From assembly GCA_037176845.1 (NCBI GenBank), contig JAYKXP010000059.1, positions 186,001-250,000 of the forward strand: a DNA stretch of 64,000 nucleotides, written 5' to 3'. The notes below the pieces were generated by a model. The model ran no database searches, was not told the DNA's origin, and worked only from the letters and a program-made list of their open reading frames with translations. Shown piece by piece: positions 44,711-56,901 of the stretch (its first letter is position 1; each line of letters begins with the position of its first letter). This stretch comes from Paramarasmius palmivorus (taxonomy: Eukaryota; Basidiomycota; Agaricomycetes; Agaricales; Marasmiaceae). The position numbers were made by a program, and so were the translations under genes.

Positions 44711-46995
44711 CTCAATCAAATAGTAATACTGTCATCAATATTCGCAATGTAGATAACTTAAAACTATCACTATACAAGGCTACCAAGCGTGTTCCTCAGG
44801 TTGCGAAAGAAAACCTCAACTGGCCTCCCATATTTGCTGGCCGTGAGATCCTTCTCCACTTCGTAAAATGGTAGCTGTCAGACCGCGACCTCTTGCAAAT
44901 AGAAGTACTCTGGTTTCGCAACATCATGCTTCTTCTGGACGCGGAGCGCAGCATGAACACGTTGCTCTTCCCCGATTTCTTGACGTTGGGGGGCTCACAG
45001 CGAATCGAAACGCTAGGTAGATACATCACAATGAAGAGTGATGGACCCCAAGTAGAGAAAGCGTACCAGTAACTGCGGCAGTGCATGGTGGAATACAAGC
45101 TAGACATGGCACATGTGTGGAGCCTACACCGTAAATTTCCCTCTAGATGTTACATCGACGCGTCTAGGACCTGCTCAGTATTGTAAGCCGTCATGTATCA
45201 GTCACTACAGCTTTGATGACTGACCATATATTCTGTGGGGGTAGGCTGGAGGACATTGGGTGTTCGGCGACCTAGATATAGCTGGCAAATGGCGGTGAAC
45301 TTCACTGGGAGCAGTTCTGCAACACGAGAATGAGTTATAGCCAATATCGCACGAAAGAGCCTTCGAGACGCACCTATAAGCATTGCTCTTTCTGTTCGAG
45401 AATACACGACGGCATCCATTGATCATTTGGAGTATATGTAGGCTGAGGAAATGCTCAGTGCTGACACCGAGACATACCATGAAGGGACCAGTCTAACCCA
45501 TAGCATGTCCTTGTCTCCCTTCAAACAGGATTCTGGCCGCCTTGGATGAAGGTACTTAATAGATGATTCATGGGGGTCTAAGCAAAGAAAACCTGTCAGC
45601 ATTCAAGTCGTTTGAAAATTGCATGATTTTACCGTACCGTCTTCGACAAGTCTTCGAGCACTGTCAGGACAAATCGAATGGTCGCTTGGAGACACTCGCC
45701 TCGATCTCTAGTCAAATAGGGCACTACAGTAAGTAGTGAAAAGGGACATGGAAGGATAACACAAGGAAGGAGCGCCAATGCCAATGGTTTCTGAACGCTA
45801 CATAGCGCATACCACGTGCCTATTTTTTTCCCCCCTCTGTCCATCATAGCTCCTCCTCGAATTCTGCAAAGCCAAACCAATATGGCATCTTGTCGTAAAC
45901 GTTGGGCACCAAGCGTCATGGACTAGTCGCGGACTCTGTATTGCTTTCAGGATAGCAACCTAGTCGGGATCTCCAGTACAGCGACATCGCCCGGCCTATT
46001 CAAGCTGAATTGGTGAGTTTAGAACTCTTCGTCCAATAGACCTGCACTAACGACGACTGAAGCTATTCCATGCATCCACCAAGCTGTCAGATCTTCCATA
46101 AGCTGGGGGCATCTACGCACCCCGACTTCTAGCCTCCTATAGTTTATGAGGTCTTCCAAACAGCGCACTTTCAGAATTTGAATTCACTCTAGCTCCAGTG
46201 CTATTCAAAAGACCGAACGCGCAGATAAAGCGCATTCATTCCAATCACATCCTCTGTTCGTGAGTGACTCGTTGATCGAATGTTTCAAGACTCGAAGACG
46301 CTCACAGAATCGACTACAAGCATCGAACCGCTCAAGGCCCTGTTTTCGTCGCACATGAGGGCCCTGTAGGGATTTAATGCGATGCCGCTGCTTTTTTGGG
46401 TCAATTTGGATGTTTATTCCAGTACGTCGATCAAGTTACTCGTTCTTAGTCTCATTCAATGTTGACGCTAGAACCAGGTCACCGCTCGAATTCAGGACGT
46501 TGTGCCTCCTTCCCTTCAGCCTATTATTGATGAAAAACGAACATCGGAGCTTACCTCTAAAGTGATTAATACGTCCACAGTAGACGATGAGCGCATTGGT
46601 CCTACAGCTGTCCCCAAGTCACCTTTGGTGTTCACTAAGTTGATATTACGGCTCGCCCTAGGTTTCTATATTTCCATACCTTCTGGAATACGTGCTCATC
46701 TGTAAGTCATCCCGTTTGGTTAGATGTATTCGATGCGAGATGCTCATTAAAGAACTGGACAAACTAGAACAACAGAAGACCCCAAAAAGCTGTTGATGTG
46801 TCACATCCAAGACATACGAAGTTCTGGGTCTACACAACAAGTGGCGCAGCTCTCGGTATATCTGTATAAGTACTGGGTTTTTACAGGTCAATGTTACCCA
46901 TTGGGCATCTCCAGTAACCTCACTCTTCGGAACGTGAGTGTCGGATTCGTTTTCCCCTACCACCAACTTCATCTGAGCGACAACGATACGAAGCC
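44711..46995. other. long intergenic region, no convincing gene
   Basis: Two minus frames (45107-44796, with a hydrophobic start, and 45919-45629) and two overlapping plus frames near 46377-46705 have no recognisable domain or supporting splice signals. They may be decayed genes. Confidence 0.4.
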
Positions 46996-48049
46996 ATGTC
47001 TCAACAAGAACTCTACATCCCACCCCAAGGAGTCTACTTCCGCCTCGTTGGCTATGTCAGCCACCAGGTGCTCTTCTCGCGTACCCACATGGAGCCCCAA
47101 GTTGGCCAACATCCTGCTAACGAACAATATGACGACCAGTTCTTCACGCTCATCCCCGGAGCCGGAAACCGCCAGGGTACATATGCGATAAAAGGCAAAG
47201 TCACTGGATACGTCCTCTTCTCGCGTAGGCATATGGAGCCGTACGTCGGCCACACCTCGGGCGATGGCCAATACGATGACAAGTACGTATACTCAGTCTC
47301 ACGAGAACCATTAGACACACTAAGTGTTCATTTCAGCTGGTTCAAGTTCGAACCTGGACAAGGTCAATATGCGAAACAGTTCCGCCTTATCATGCCGTCG
47401 GTTGGCGTTGCGCTCTTCTCTCGTACCCACATGGAACCATATGTCGGTAACCACCCGCAGGGCGAGGTTTTTGCGGACCAGTACTTCAGCTTTCTCTTCG
47501 AGGACATGAAGATCGATACGGTCGATTATGATCTAAAACTGGGCAAGATCATCTCGTCGACCCCGCTAGTTCTTGCCAACCAGACACTCAAGAACAATAC
47601 AAACCATGAACAGGAGATGTCATTTGAGGTCAATGAGACGGCCACCCACACGAGCACCTTCGAATATACACTCGGATTTGCGATCACAATTGGCGCTTCG
47701 TTCAAAGGTAAGCACTGCTCGAGTATCCGATTCGACGTCTGATTTACAATGTCATATAGCTGGGGTCCCCTTCGTTGGGGAGGCCGAGTTCAGCGTGGAA
47801 ACGTCTCTGAGCAATGAATGGAAGTGGGGCGAACAGAATGAATTTTCCAAGTCATACACGGTAACCTTCCCGGTGAAAGCTGGCCCACACGAAACCGTTC
47901 GCGCAATTTCGACGGTCAACAAAGGCGATATCGAGGTTCCGTACACGATCCACCTCAGCTCCAAGAGCACCGGCGTGAAGGTGGAGACGAAGGGGGTCTG
48001 GCGTGGTGTGTCGACTTGGGATCTTCGTCATACCATTTCCAATGAGTAG
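46996..48049 (+). CDS. lectin with aerolysin-like pore-forming domain (Laetiporus lectin type)
   Basis: Exons 46996-47282, 47337-47707 and 47760-48049 (introns 54 and 52 bp) give 315 residues. The first half is a beta-trefoil with three internal repeats: the pattern [LA]FSR.HMEP.VG occurs three times (about residues 27, 75 and 140), spaced about 50 residues, with YDDQ/ADQYF endings. The second half (from about 155) is beta-rich and polar, rich in Ser, Thr and Glu, as in the aerolysin family, with the FEVNETATHTSTFEYTLGF stretch a candidate membrane hairpin. Length and layout match the haemolytic lectin of the mushroom Laetiporus sulphureus and its relatives, which bind N-acetyllactosamine-type sugars and form pores. 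There is no signal peptide, as in that family. The likely role is defence against fungal feeders. No break or missing segment is seen. Confidence 0.85.
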
Positions 48050-49110
48050 AATGGTTGGGACGTCTTGTCATGTCTGTAGTATTCTTGATTGAAAGCACAA
48101 AGCAAGTGACACGGATGGTTCCCTTGTGGTAGTACATTTGGACCTAGCTACGCTAAATAGAGCACCTTTGGAGAAAGGAACGAGAACAGCCTGGCACAAC
48201 CAGTGCACGTGATCCCAGAACCTCCAGTGCTCGCGACTCTGTGAGCGACTGAGTCGAGGCCTTTCTATTGAGATTGAAGTGTACAACGAGTACTCATGAT
48301 CAATCGATAATGTATTCAATTGGCCGTAGTTAACATGTGGGTACTAATCTCTGTCGAACTCGGAATCAACCTGTTGAGGTTTCCCTGCGTATCAATGGGT
48401 TAGCGAATGTCGAGCGCGACTGTGATAATGAGGTAACACACAGCAGAGTTGAAGGGCTTCTCGGGGAGTACCATGAATTCCATACATAGCTTTTGCGTGT
48501 GGGGGTGAGAACAGTGAAGGTTGAGCCGTGAATGGAACTACTTGCGGCGGGAGTGTTAGTCGCTATGAAGAAGCGGATGATCGGATGCAACGTACCACCC
48601 CGGAGCCATCTCATATCGTACGAAGCGTGTGCTATCTCTTTGGGTGTGTTGGCTCCTGATGCGTCGGCACATCTTCTGTGTATTTTCGGGCTTCAAAGGA
48701 CGTAATCCGCATACCATCGACGTAGTAACATCTGCCTGTGCGAGCTCGGTTGAAAGCCTGGATATGCCTCATTGAGGTGGACATAGAGAGGTGAAGAGAG
48801 GCGGTAGCGGGTAGTGAAAGACGATACCATGAGTAGCGGCAGTTTTGGTCCCCAAGCTGACTGGTATTTTTCTGTATGTGCCATTGAAGAACAACGCTGC
48901 AAATGTTCCTGATGGATGTCAGTGCCGGATTGAGGATAGAAACGTTGCTTGAACAGACTGTCAGTGTGAAAGTCGAATTTGAAACTTCATTTTGACTGGC
49001 TCGAGTCTCCACGGAGACTGAAAAGATAGCGACGGCGAAATGGGCGAGGGTATCGCCGACGTCGGACTCTGGAAGGATGGTTGGGAGCTGATATTTGGGT
49101 TGGGCTTGTA
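48050..49110. other. possible remnant gene on the minus strand
   Basis: A minus-strand frame at about 49110-48632 (LPTILPESDVGDTLAHFAVA; later CRYSWYRLSLPATASLHLSM) looks coding for parts, but has no clear start or domain. It is listed as unassigned. Otherwise nothing is recognised. Confidence 0.3.
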
Positions 49111-49453
49111 GAATAGATGGAGATGTTCATATTGGCGTCTGGCCCGGGTGAAGGCTGGGGATGTTGCAACGAATTCTGAGAGAACATTGTTAATTGTAGG
49201 ACCAACGCCAAGAAATATACCTACTATTCATCCAAGAAATTTTCTTTTCTTAGGAAGCTAGGAGTTGAGACTAAAGCGAAGAAGGGGTTGGAGAAACGAG
49301 TGACACATGGTGGTCAACAAGAGACGCGCGCCTGATATCAACTTGCTTCCGAACCACCACCGGTAACAGCCTCTGGCATTCTTTGTTCTGGTCGTCAAAT
49401 ATACAAGATGAAAACCAATCAAGATCTTCGGTGGATGCAGCAAAGAGTTGTTT

Positions 49454-51076
49454 TCGGGAGTGGATTATTCGTGTGTATCAGCGTATTGGATGCTGATATC
49501 CGAGGCGTATAGTAACACGTAGCACACAATTCCTGGTGAGTCTTGACCTCAATTCAAGAGTTATATGCTTACAGGGATGGTTACCTCATACTAGTAGCCC
49601 GGATCCCTCACTAGAAGAAACAGCATGCCCGAATGCCATCCCTTGATTCTCCGATGAAATAGACATTTGCAATGGTTAGCGGAAACCAGATAAAAACCAT
49701 GCCTTTCGTGTATCGTCAGAGACGCAACTATAGTTATGGCAGTCGAATACCAGAGACATGGTTCATGATACCGGAAAAGATCCGGCCACGAGTTATCTCT
49801 CAGGTGTGCTTTTTGCAAGTTGACACCTCTCATCGGACGAGTAACATTCTATAGACATCTTTTTCTAGCTATTGGCTACGGGACCAAACACATTCTTCAT
49901 CAAACGGTGCTGATTCCAAACGGCGAAGATTCTCATTAGGCTGGAGTCTCCGTGCAATACGCGATATGTATACAGGAATCAACTCTTCAGCGGCGAAACG
50001 TTAAAAACCAGGTGAGGAAGGTTCACAATCTCCTCTCCTTTACTTTCCCATCAGGTTCCGAAATGACTCGGTATTCTCCAACAGCCCCTTCGCTTACAGC
50101 CTCAGTCCTCTTGCCTTTCCAAGGGAAAGATATTATTAAATGAACAGTATGTATCTTTCCCCTTCAGTATCGACGATAGTCCTACAATCGACGAAAATTC
50201 TAGGATCCAGATGCTTATCAAGGTGCATTTTCTCCTGTTATGACTCATAGCATAGCTGTTCACAGTCCAGATAGCTATCTCGTTCTGCACTCCAGGCTAT
50301 CGGTACATCTTTCCCGTCAATGGTGGTCCTCCTCGTGAAAACCTGTGTTCAATGACGAAAGAAGGGAATCAATATTATAGAGTAGGGTTCTCCGACTCAA
50401 ATGGATCATTATGTATGCATTGACTGTGTTTAGCAGGCTTTCCAGCTCACCGCCAGTCCCGATGATCTCCGCACTGATGACACTCGGGAACATATCTATC
50501 AAGCGAGTCGGGAAAAGTGATATTCTTAAACCTGGCAGTCTCGGTGCAGGAAACGTTGCGCGTGGTGTATAACATGAAACTTCGCAGAATTAGTGTTGTG
50601 GGGTCGTTCAGGTTCCAGACCCAGTTTAATCGTTTTTATCAGCAGGCTCTCGTCTCGACGCACTCGGTGCTTTCTTATCATCGGGTCATATACTTCGTCG
50701 GAGCTTAAATGCTGTTTTAAGGACTTGAAGCTCTACGCATCAGATTCACAGCAAGTGCTGTCTTATGATAAGTATGCGGGACGATCAGTTATGTGCAGCC
50801 AGCACATGACTTTTCTGCATAGTTGACAGATTTGAAAAAGAAATTGCGTCCTATTGCACCTGGTTATGACGATTCTTCCCTCTACGTGAGTTTTCCTGTT
50901 TGTAAATTGCGATGTCTGATAAATACATGGACAGCTATGTTGCTGAATATAATCCTCTTCCACCACAAGACCTTCTCTATCTCAAGCCCCTCATTACACT
51001 TGGTATGTAGCACTACCCATGCTGAATGTACTTTTTACTGACATGGCACGTCTTCAAACCTTCAGCCGCGAACATC
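49454..51076. other. upstream region of family copy 3, no gene
   Basis: Non-coding, but partly conserved with the region upstream of copy 4. The last 220 bp (from about 50860) match 58565-58759 closely, including a GTTTTCCTGTTTGTAAATTG-like start, and probably contain the promoter. Confidence 0.5.
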
Positions 51077-54000
51077 ATGTCAGATAAACCGCAGGACTTT
51101 GGCGACACGCTATCGAGCGGGATACAGGATGTTGCTGCCCTCCTTCCTCTGCTCGGCACTGACCAATGTGAACGACAGGCCGGCTCCTCTCTCGAAAAGG
51201 GATATATGTACTCCGCTGCTTCTATTCTGTCCTTGTTTGGTAGCCTCGGTATTGCCAAAGCAGGCTTCGCGACCTTTCTGGGCTCCATAGCACATCCACC
51301 GTTCTATGGAGGCCGCTGGTTGGATAACGCTGGGTTTATCACACCGGGGTCTGTCACGTCAATGGTAACTATCGATAAGGCCACTGGGTTGTACGGCGCA
51401 GAGGCCAATTTGCGAAAGCTACTGAAGGAGCAATATATTGACGACCCCAGGTTGATATCTGGCTTTACATGGTCAGGATGGGGCCGTTTGAGGAAGGAAC
51501 GTGACAGGCCGGGTTGGAAGGAGGATGATGACCACTTAGTATGTCATTCCATTCTATCTATAGATTACTACTAATGGGTCGAGATCACAGTCCAAACATC
51601 CTCTGGCAATGGCTCGTTTCTTGATTACTCCAGACTTCAACGAATTAGTCTGCAATGTAAAAGGAATTGGCCGGCGCTTCTACCGTAGTTGGAATGCAAT
51701 GCTCATCGTCACATCTGCAGTATCGGGAATTATTAGCGTGTTTCCCTACGTTTATCTTTCCAGCAGCCGATGGGGCACTCCGTTACCGTGGATCTATTCG
51801 GTGCTACGCTCCTTTGGGTCATTCTTGTGCGTTGTTTGTATTCAATTAGCGCTACAGCTACGAATACATCGCATCACCAGCATGTCTCTGGAGTGGCTGA
51901 AGGTCAGAAAAAGAAATGGCGAAGAACTTGAGGAACAGAAAAGAAATGGACTTCTGCCTCTTGAGCAGCGTGTCCGTCAATATTTCGTCGACCGGAGCTC
52001 AGCGTTGTCGAGAGCTGAGGAAGGCCATCGGTCGACACCAGATGACAACGTCCTTAGGGACCTTTTGCGTGTCGATTGGTGGCTCATCGGGTACCAGCTC
52101 TTGATAGCCATGGGCATGGGGATGATTGTCGCTGGTTATGTTGGCTGTTTCAGCATTGTTGGGAAAACCAGTGCTCCTGCCGGACCTTCTGTCTGGTTTG
52201 CGCTAGAAGCGTCTCTCTCTCTCCTTCGTATTGCACTGTGGGGATGGAATGTTTCATGGGATAAGGGCACTAGGTTGATCATGAAGCTCGAACTCCATAC
52301 TTCGAGAGATCCCTACTATCCATTGATTACTTCGCCCCACACCAGTGAGGAGTTGGGATTTGAGGCAAAGTCGTGTTCCCCAAAGCCCTTCACCGTATAC
52401 AGTGAGGCCGAGTTCTTTGCAACAGCGAGCTCCTGGATCGGGCCAATCCAACGCCTTGGAGCGAACGCAGTTACTCTGTATTACGCACTGCTTGCACATA
52501 CCGGAGTTGCGTGCAAAGACCTCAGCATTACAATTCTTCTCACAGATTCGCGGCCATTCACATTCCTCTGCCACGGACATGACACCCAGTCTGTCATCGT
52601 ATTCTCGTCGAAGCTGGAGATAGTTCCTGCCAATGCCGGTTTGGTATGCTACCAAGTCACTCTCGGGGATCGAGTTGAGCGGGAGAACGACGGGTTTCTG
52701 CGGAGCCAGTTGTTTTATGACGTCCTACGACATGCTCAAACTCTCCGTGTTCGTCTTTTCGCGGACGGCCAGGATAGAATGGATCTACGATGGGACGTTC
52801 ATCAAGACTTCCGCCGAACTTGCCTGTGGAATAATCAGGACGAAACTCGCGTCTGTCTCGATAGTGCTTCGCTTTCAGCGCACGACAAAGAATACATTGG
52901 TTTGCGAGAATTATGGGACTCGGCGGTGTCTGATTGCATCCAAAACAGATATCACAAGGGGGACGATGCAACAGGCGCTCGACGAAATAACGACTTCTTC
53001 AGATCTGAGGCTCTCGTCCTGTTTGAGACTTCGATCTGTGAGATGTACATCTGGACCCGGGAGCGCGAATTCATTGACAGTAGGCGAATGCACGAGAAGC
53101 TCTCGCTGCAGCTACATCCAGAATGCTATCGTGCGATGGAGGCACGATTCACAATTCGCATGCAAGGTGCACTGTCGCGATATCAGAAATATGGATGGGA
53201 TGATTCCGCTGCTTCCCAATCAAAGTCGGGGGCGGGACAACTTAAAGAGGCGTGGGCCTACTTGCACGATACCCTTCGAAAGCTCAGATCCCCTGTACCC
53301 AATAGCCTTCAACAAACAGTTCAGAGTCATTTTCAGAAAATAATTTGCCAGGGATTAGAACGTGAAAATCTGGCGACAGAACTCAGTCATCTTTTTCTAC
53401 CGCCCCCTCTCGATGTTTGGCTCGACTACCAGATATCCAGAAGCGGCTGCGTCTCTTCCTTGTGTTTTGCGCTAGAAACAATCCGCAATACTCAACCACA
53501 CTATTTTGATTCGAGACCTTACCATATGGTCGAACAGACTCGAAGTACCCTGAACCTTCCACGGCTTCGGAGGAACAAGGATCTCTGTGTCCTCGAGATC
53601 AAGCTAGACAAAGAGAGACAAAATACTGCCGGAGATTTCTTGAATTCGATCGTTTACCCTGAGCAAACCCGCGGCCATGGTCAGGGAGTACAGATGACAA
53701 CTCTAATCTTGAGTGATTGTCATAAAATCTCTTCCAATATCAAAGTAGCACTCGCAGAACACATCACCAGCTACCCGAACATTCTATGCCTCGCCGGAAC
53801 GAGATGCCCTATTCCTGTCGATGACTGCAAGGAGCCACACTGCAGCGCGGTTCTCGCGAATCGGGAGGCATGGAAGGTCAACGCGACAAAAGGTACGACC
53901 TTTGTGTATCGAGTAGGATTCGAAGGTCAATGGGACGCAGAGCTACAGGCTCGAGGAGATCATATTGGATTGGACAAACTGGGAAGATGCTTAATATTGT

Positions 54001-54389
54001 TTTATTGTCCCGACCAGGGAAAAATTACCGTCACGCTATCGGCGCGTAATAGACACGATGAGTCAATCGTACTCAAGTCGACCCTGATGTCGGACATGGG
54101 TGGCACGCAAACCATAACAGACGATCAAGTTCTCCCTCGTGAAGCAGATCAGGGAGCACCTAAAGATACTGTTTGGGAGTTCTGGAATGTACGGAAAGGC
54201 ATCGGAGAGGTAGGAATTCAGGAGGCCTCTAATAAAGCATGGGAAGTGCATGGCATTATAGAGGTACAATGGATGGACAGAAACGATGCAGGATCGATGA
54301 ACAGAGCCCAAGCGGGGGAATGCAGCTATTTGGTTGCAGCGCGGAGCCGTTCTCGACGGCTTGTCACAGCGTCCGTTGCCACGCGTTAG
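51077..54389 (+). CDS. five-segment membrane protein family, copy 3 (1086 residues)
   Basis: Exon 1 runs 51077-51538 (154 codons, MSDKPQDFGDTLSSGIQDVA), then a 52-bp intron (GTATGT..CTAAT..ATCACAG, phase 0), and exon 2 runs 51591-54389 (933 codons with stop). Exon 2 enters in frame at SKHPLAMARFLITPDF. Without the intron the gene looks like two adjacent ORFs of 166 and 926 codons. Hydrophobic segments are at about 43-72, 189-211, 219-245, 318-343 and 352-371. A charged loop lies between segments 3 and 4 (RNGEELEEQKRNG). The soluble part (about 375-1086) includes a helical region (MEARFTIRMQGALSRYQKYG) and a beta-rich C-terminal module starting at QMTTLILSDC, with Cys motif CPIPVDDCKEPHC. By eye about four in five residues match copy 4. 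No known domain is recognised. Confidence 0.8.
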
Positions 54390-54712
54390 ATAGGCAAGTC
54401 TGGGGAAATCACCTTGCTGGAGAGTTGGAAACATCCCGCGCCCAGCAGACGCGACTCGGAGGGTATGGAATGGACTTTGGTGCTAGGGAGATCAAACACA
54501 GACTGTTTCTCGCCCTGTAATTTTAAGTATTAAGTATTAAATACTCGGTCTGAATATTTCTTCATCTTGTCCTCACCGTTCGACTGACTTGGTGCCTCAG
54601 CCTTCGAAGTAATACCAGGCTGGGAGATTCTCGAATGCAAATGTGGCCGGGCGCAGCATAGTCATCCATGAGCGTCGCAGTGAAAGTTGTCGAGGACGGG
54701 CGCTTAACTATT

Positions 54713-56695
54713 TTCCGCTCCTTCTCTCCGTCCCTCATGGCTTCATCATCAAACTATCCAACTCGACCGTTAGGGAGTCATACCCGTGGCTATACACAGA
54801 ACAAGCTGGGGAAGGGATGAGCGAGAGTCGAGTTTGTGGAGGATGAACAAGTGCGTCACTTTCCTGCATTTTCTCCCTTCACGATCTCAAGTGAATTTAG
54901 TTCTCAATTTTCAAGTCAATCGTATCGGAAAGACGATTGTGCTTGACTTTTAGACTGGCAACCCCGATGATTTGAATTGCAGCACCGGGAGCATGACGAC
55001 TGCGCCAGTACCGACTTTGGGTGACTAAACCGCTCACTAGCATTCGGAGGACAACGTCTGGGTCGATTTCAGTTTTCATCAACCCATCATATCTCGAGAA
55101 AATGTCGACGAAGCCCAGTGTTCAAAGTCCACTGAAGAGGAATCAGGCCACCACTCTGAAGTCGGGTTTTCAACACAGCTGGACCCACGGAACTCTGGGA
55201 TGCAAAGCTTGCTACGTATGAGATATATGGCCAGCTCTGCTTAGTCTCATGTTTACCAGCTCCCGATCTCGAGGCCTTGACTAGTACACACACGATCTCA
55301 GTGTAGGTCGTCATTCAAGCTTGCGATTCGTGATATGCGGGACTAATGCATTCACTAGTAGACGGCAGAAAGAAAACAGGGCGTAAACTGAGTCGTCGAG
55401 CGATACTGCGGTTCTATCGTGCCGCAAGTACAGTACGTGCCTTGTTCGGTCTTCTTCCATTCGTCTTCTAACGCAGAGGCATTCAGTTCACAGGCCGAGA
55501 CACTACTGGGGAAACGTTTATATTGCAACTATCTCCTACATTACCGCATGAATTGCGGCTGTTGAATGTGTCTTCGATATTCAAATGCCGCAAACCACCT
55601 ATGAACTTGGTCAGCGAGATGTACAAGAAGAGACGGAAGGTGACATACCATGGGCGGCGACACAGACGCGCTCGAGGCGGTAGTTCTTTCATGGTAGTTG
55701 CTTGGTGTATTTATGGGTCGGAAAGCCATGACCTATGCCGCGGAAGGACGAAGACATGCCCAGCTTGGAAGTATATCAGAGACCAAGGAAAGATCAGTAG
55801 AAGACGCTGTATGTACATACCCGGTTAACATCTTCAACAAAGTCGGTTTTTCAAGGCTCCTTGTGCTGGCGTTACGCGGCGTGTAAGTCTACGTGAACGT
55901 GAGCGCGTGAGGCGGCAAAGGACCACCGAGGATGTACCCTTTTGGACTGCAATCCGGTGAAAGGTCCCAGCGTTGTCGAAATAGCTACTTCTGTCGACAT
56001 CTGAAGGGGTATGCAGGAGTGATGAGGTAAGAGCCTGTAAGTCCGTGTTCTTCTGGAGTTGGTATATCATCGGTTGAGCTACTGCAACCATCAGCCGACT
56101 CGCAAACGAAAAGGACTTACGAGCACAACTTACCTCGAAGTATTCCTTCTCTTCTCGCTGAGCTATCGACTTGGTACCATCCTTTGAACTACCCACGCCA
56201 AACACAAATAGATTAACCTCAGCTTCGGAGCCTACGCATGTATATCAGCAATCGTATCCCCAGACCGAAAGACAATGCTCCTGCACCGAAAATCCCTGAG
56301 CAGCATGATTTGGATATGGACATTGTGTTCCTTGTTTTGAGATCGCCGGAAGTACCAGAGATGGAAGAAGAGAGATGTCGACAGGAGAAGTTGAGAGGTG
56401 TGAAGTTAGTGACATGGAAAGAGGCGAACCGTGGTATGAGTAATGGTAGTCTTCATGCCTAAATGACTAGCACTCTAGATGTGCCGTCAGGGAGCAACAT
56501 TGCAAATTTCCCTGAGGGGTGGGCGAAGCCTACGATGAGTTCGGTGCTAGTGGTCTCCCGAGAGTGTCCAAGAGGCGGTGGATATATTGGATAGACAATG
56601 AAATCGGTATTGGGCGATCATGCTGTCGGTGTTCGTGGTTTCACAGAAAACGGCAGAGTCTAGGAGGGTGGTTGAATCAATGCATTGCGGTTATA
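54713..56695. other. spacer between the two duplicated blocks
   Basis: No gene with a convincing model. A minus-strand frame ending at 54897 (FVDIFSRYDGLMKTEIDPDV, about 75 codons) looks coding and may be the end of a decayed gene. A frame at 55314-55087 lies just upstream of it. Plus frames near 55523 and 56238 have no features. Confidence 0.4.
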
Positions 56696-56901
56696 GAATA
56701 GACAGAGATGTTCATCTCATGTGGATTAAATAGGGAAAGTTGCAGTGGAACACGCGAGGAACACGGTGGTCAACCAGAGAACGCGGCGTCGCTCAGCTTG
56801 ATCCCAAACCACCATTCGAAGTATACGCCTAGGCACCATCTCTATTTTTTTTTGTCCTAGCCACCACATACTCGTCAAGACAGAAACAAGACAAAAATGT
56901 C

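Larger units (their letters stand above)
49111..54712 (+). repeat. segmental duplication, left block
   Basis: Similar to 56696-62457 over the whole length. Anchors: GATGTTCAT at 49122 and 56706; TTATGGCAGTCGAATAC at 49734 and 57157; the gene ATG at 51077 and 58760; the stop at 54389 and 62072; GCGTCGC followed by GTGAAAG at 54672 and 62423. The offset is 7423-7751 outside the gene and exactly 7683 at both gene ends. The non-coding flanks are more diverged than the gene. Confidence 0.75.

Noticed and set aside
44796..45107. 103-codon minus ORF with a membrane-like first half
   Set aside because: No start context or second exon. The basic second half looks like a shadow frame.
48366..49211. 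Several overlapping minus ORFs, considered as one gene
   Set aside because: Parts look coding but the frames cannot be joined without stops, so they are only mentioned as a possible remnant.
51609..54389. Large ORF as a gene separate from the small ORF at 51077
   Set aside because: A canonical phase-0 intron joins them, and the same holds in three other copies. A separate gene remains possible, but a single spliced gene fits better.
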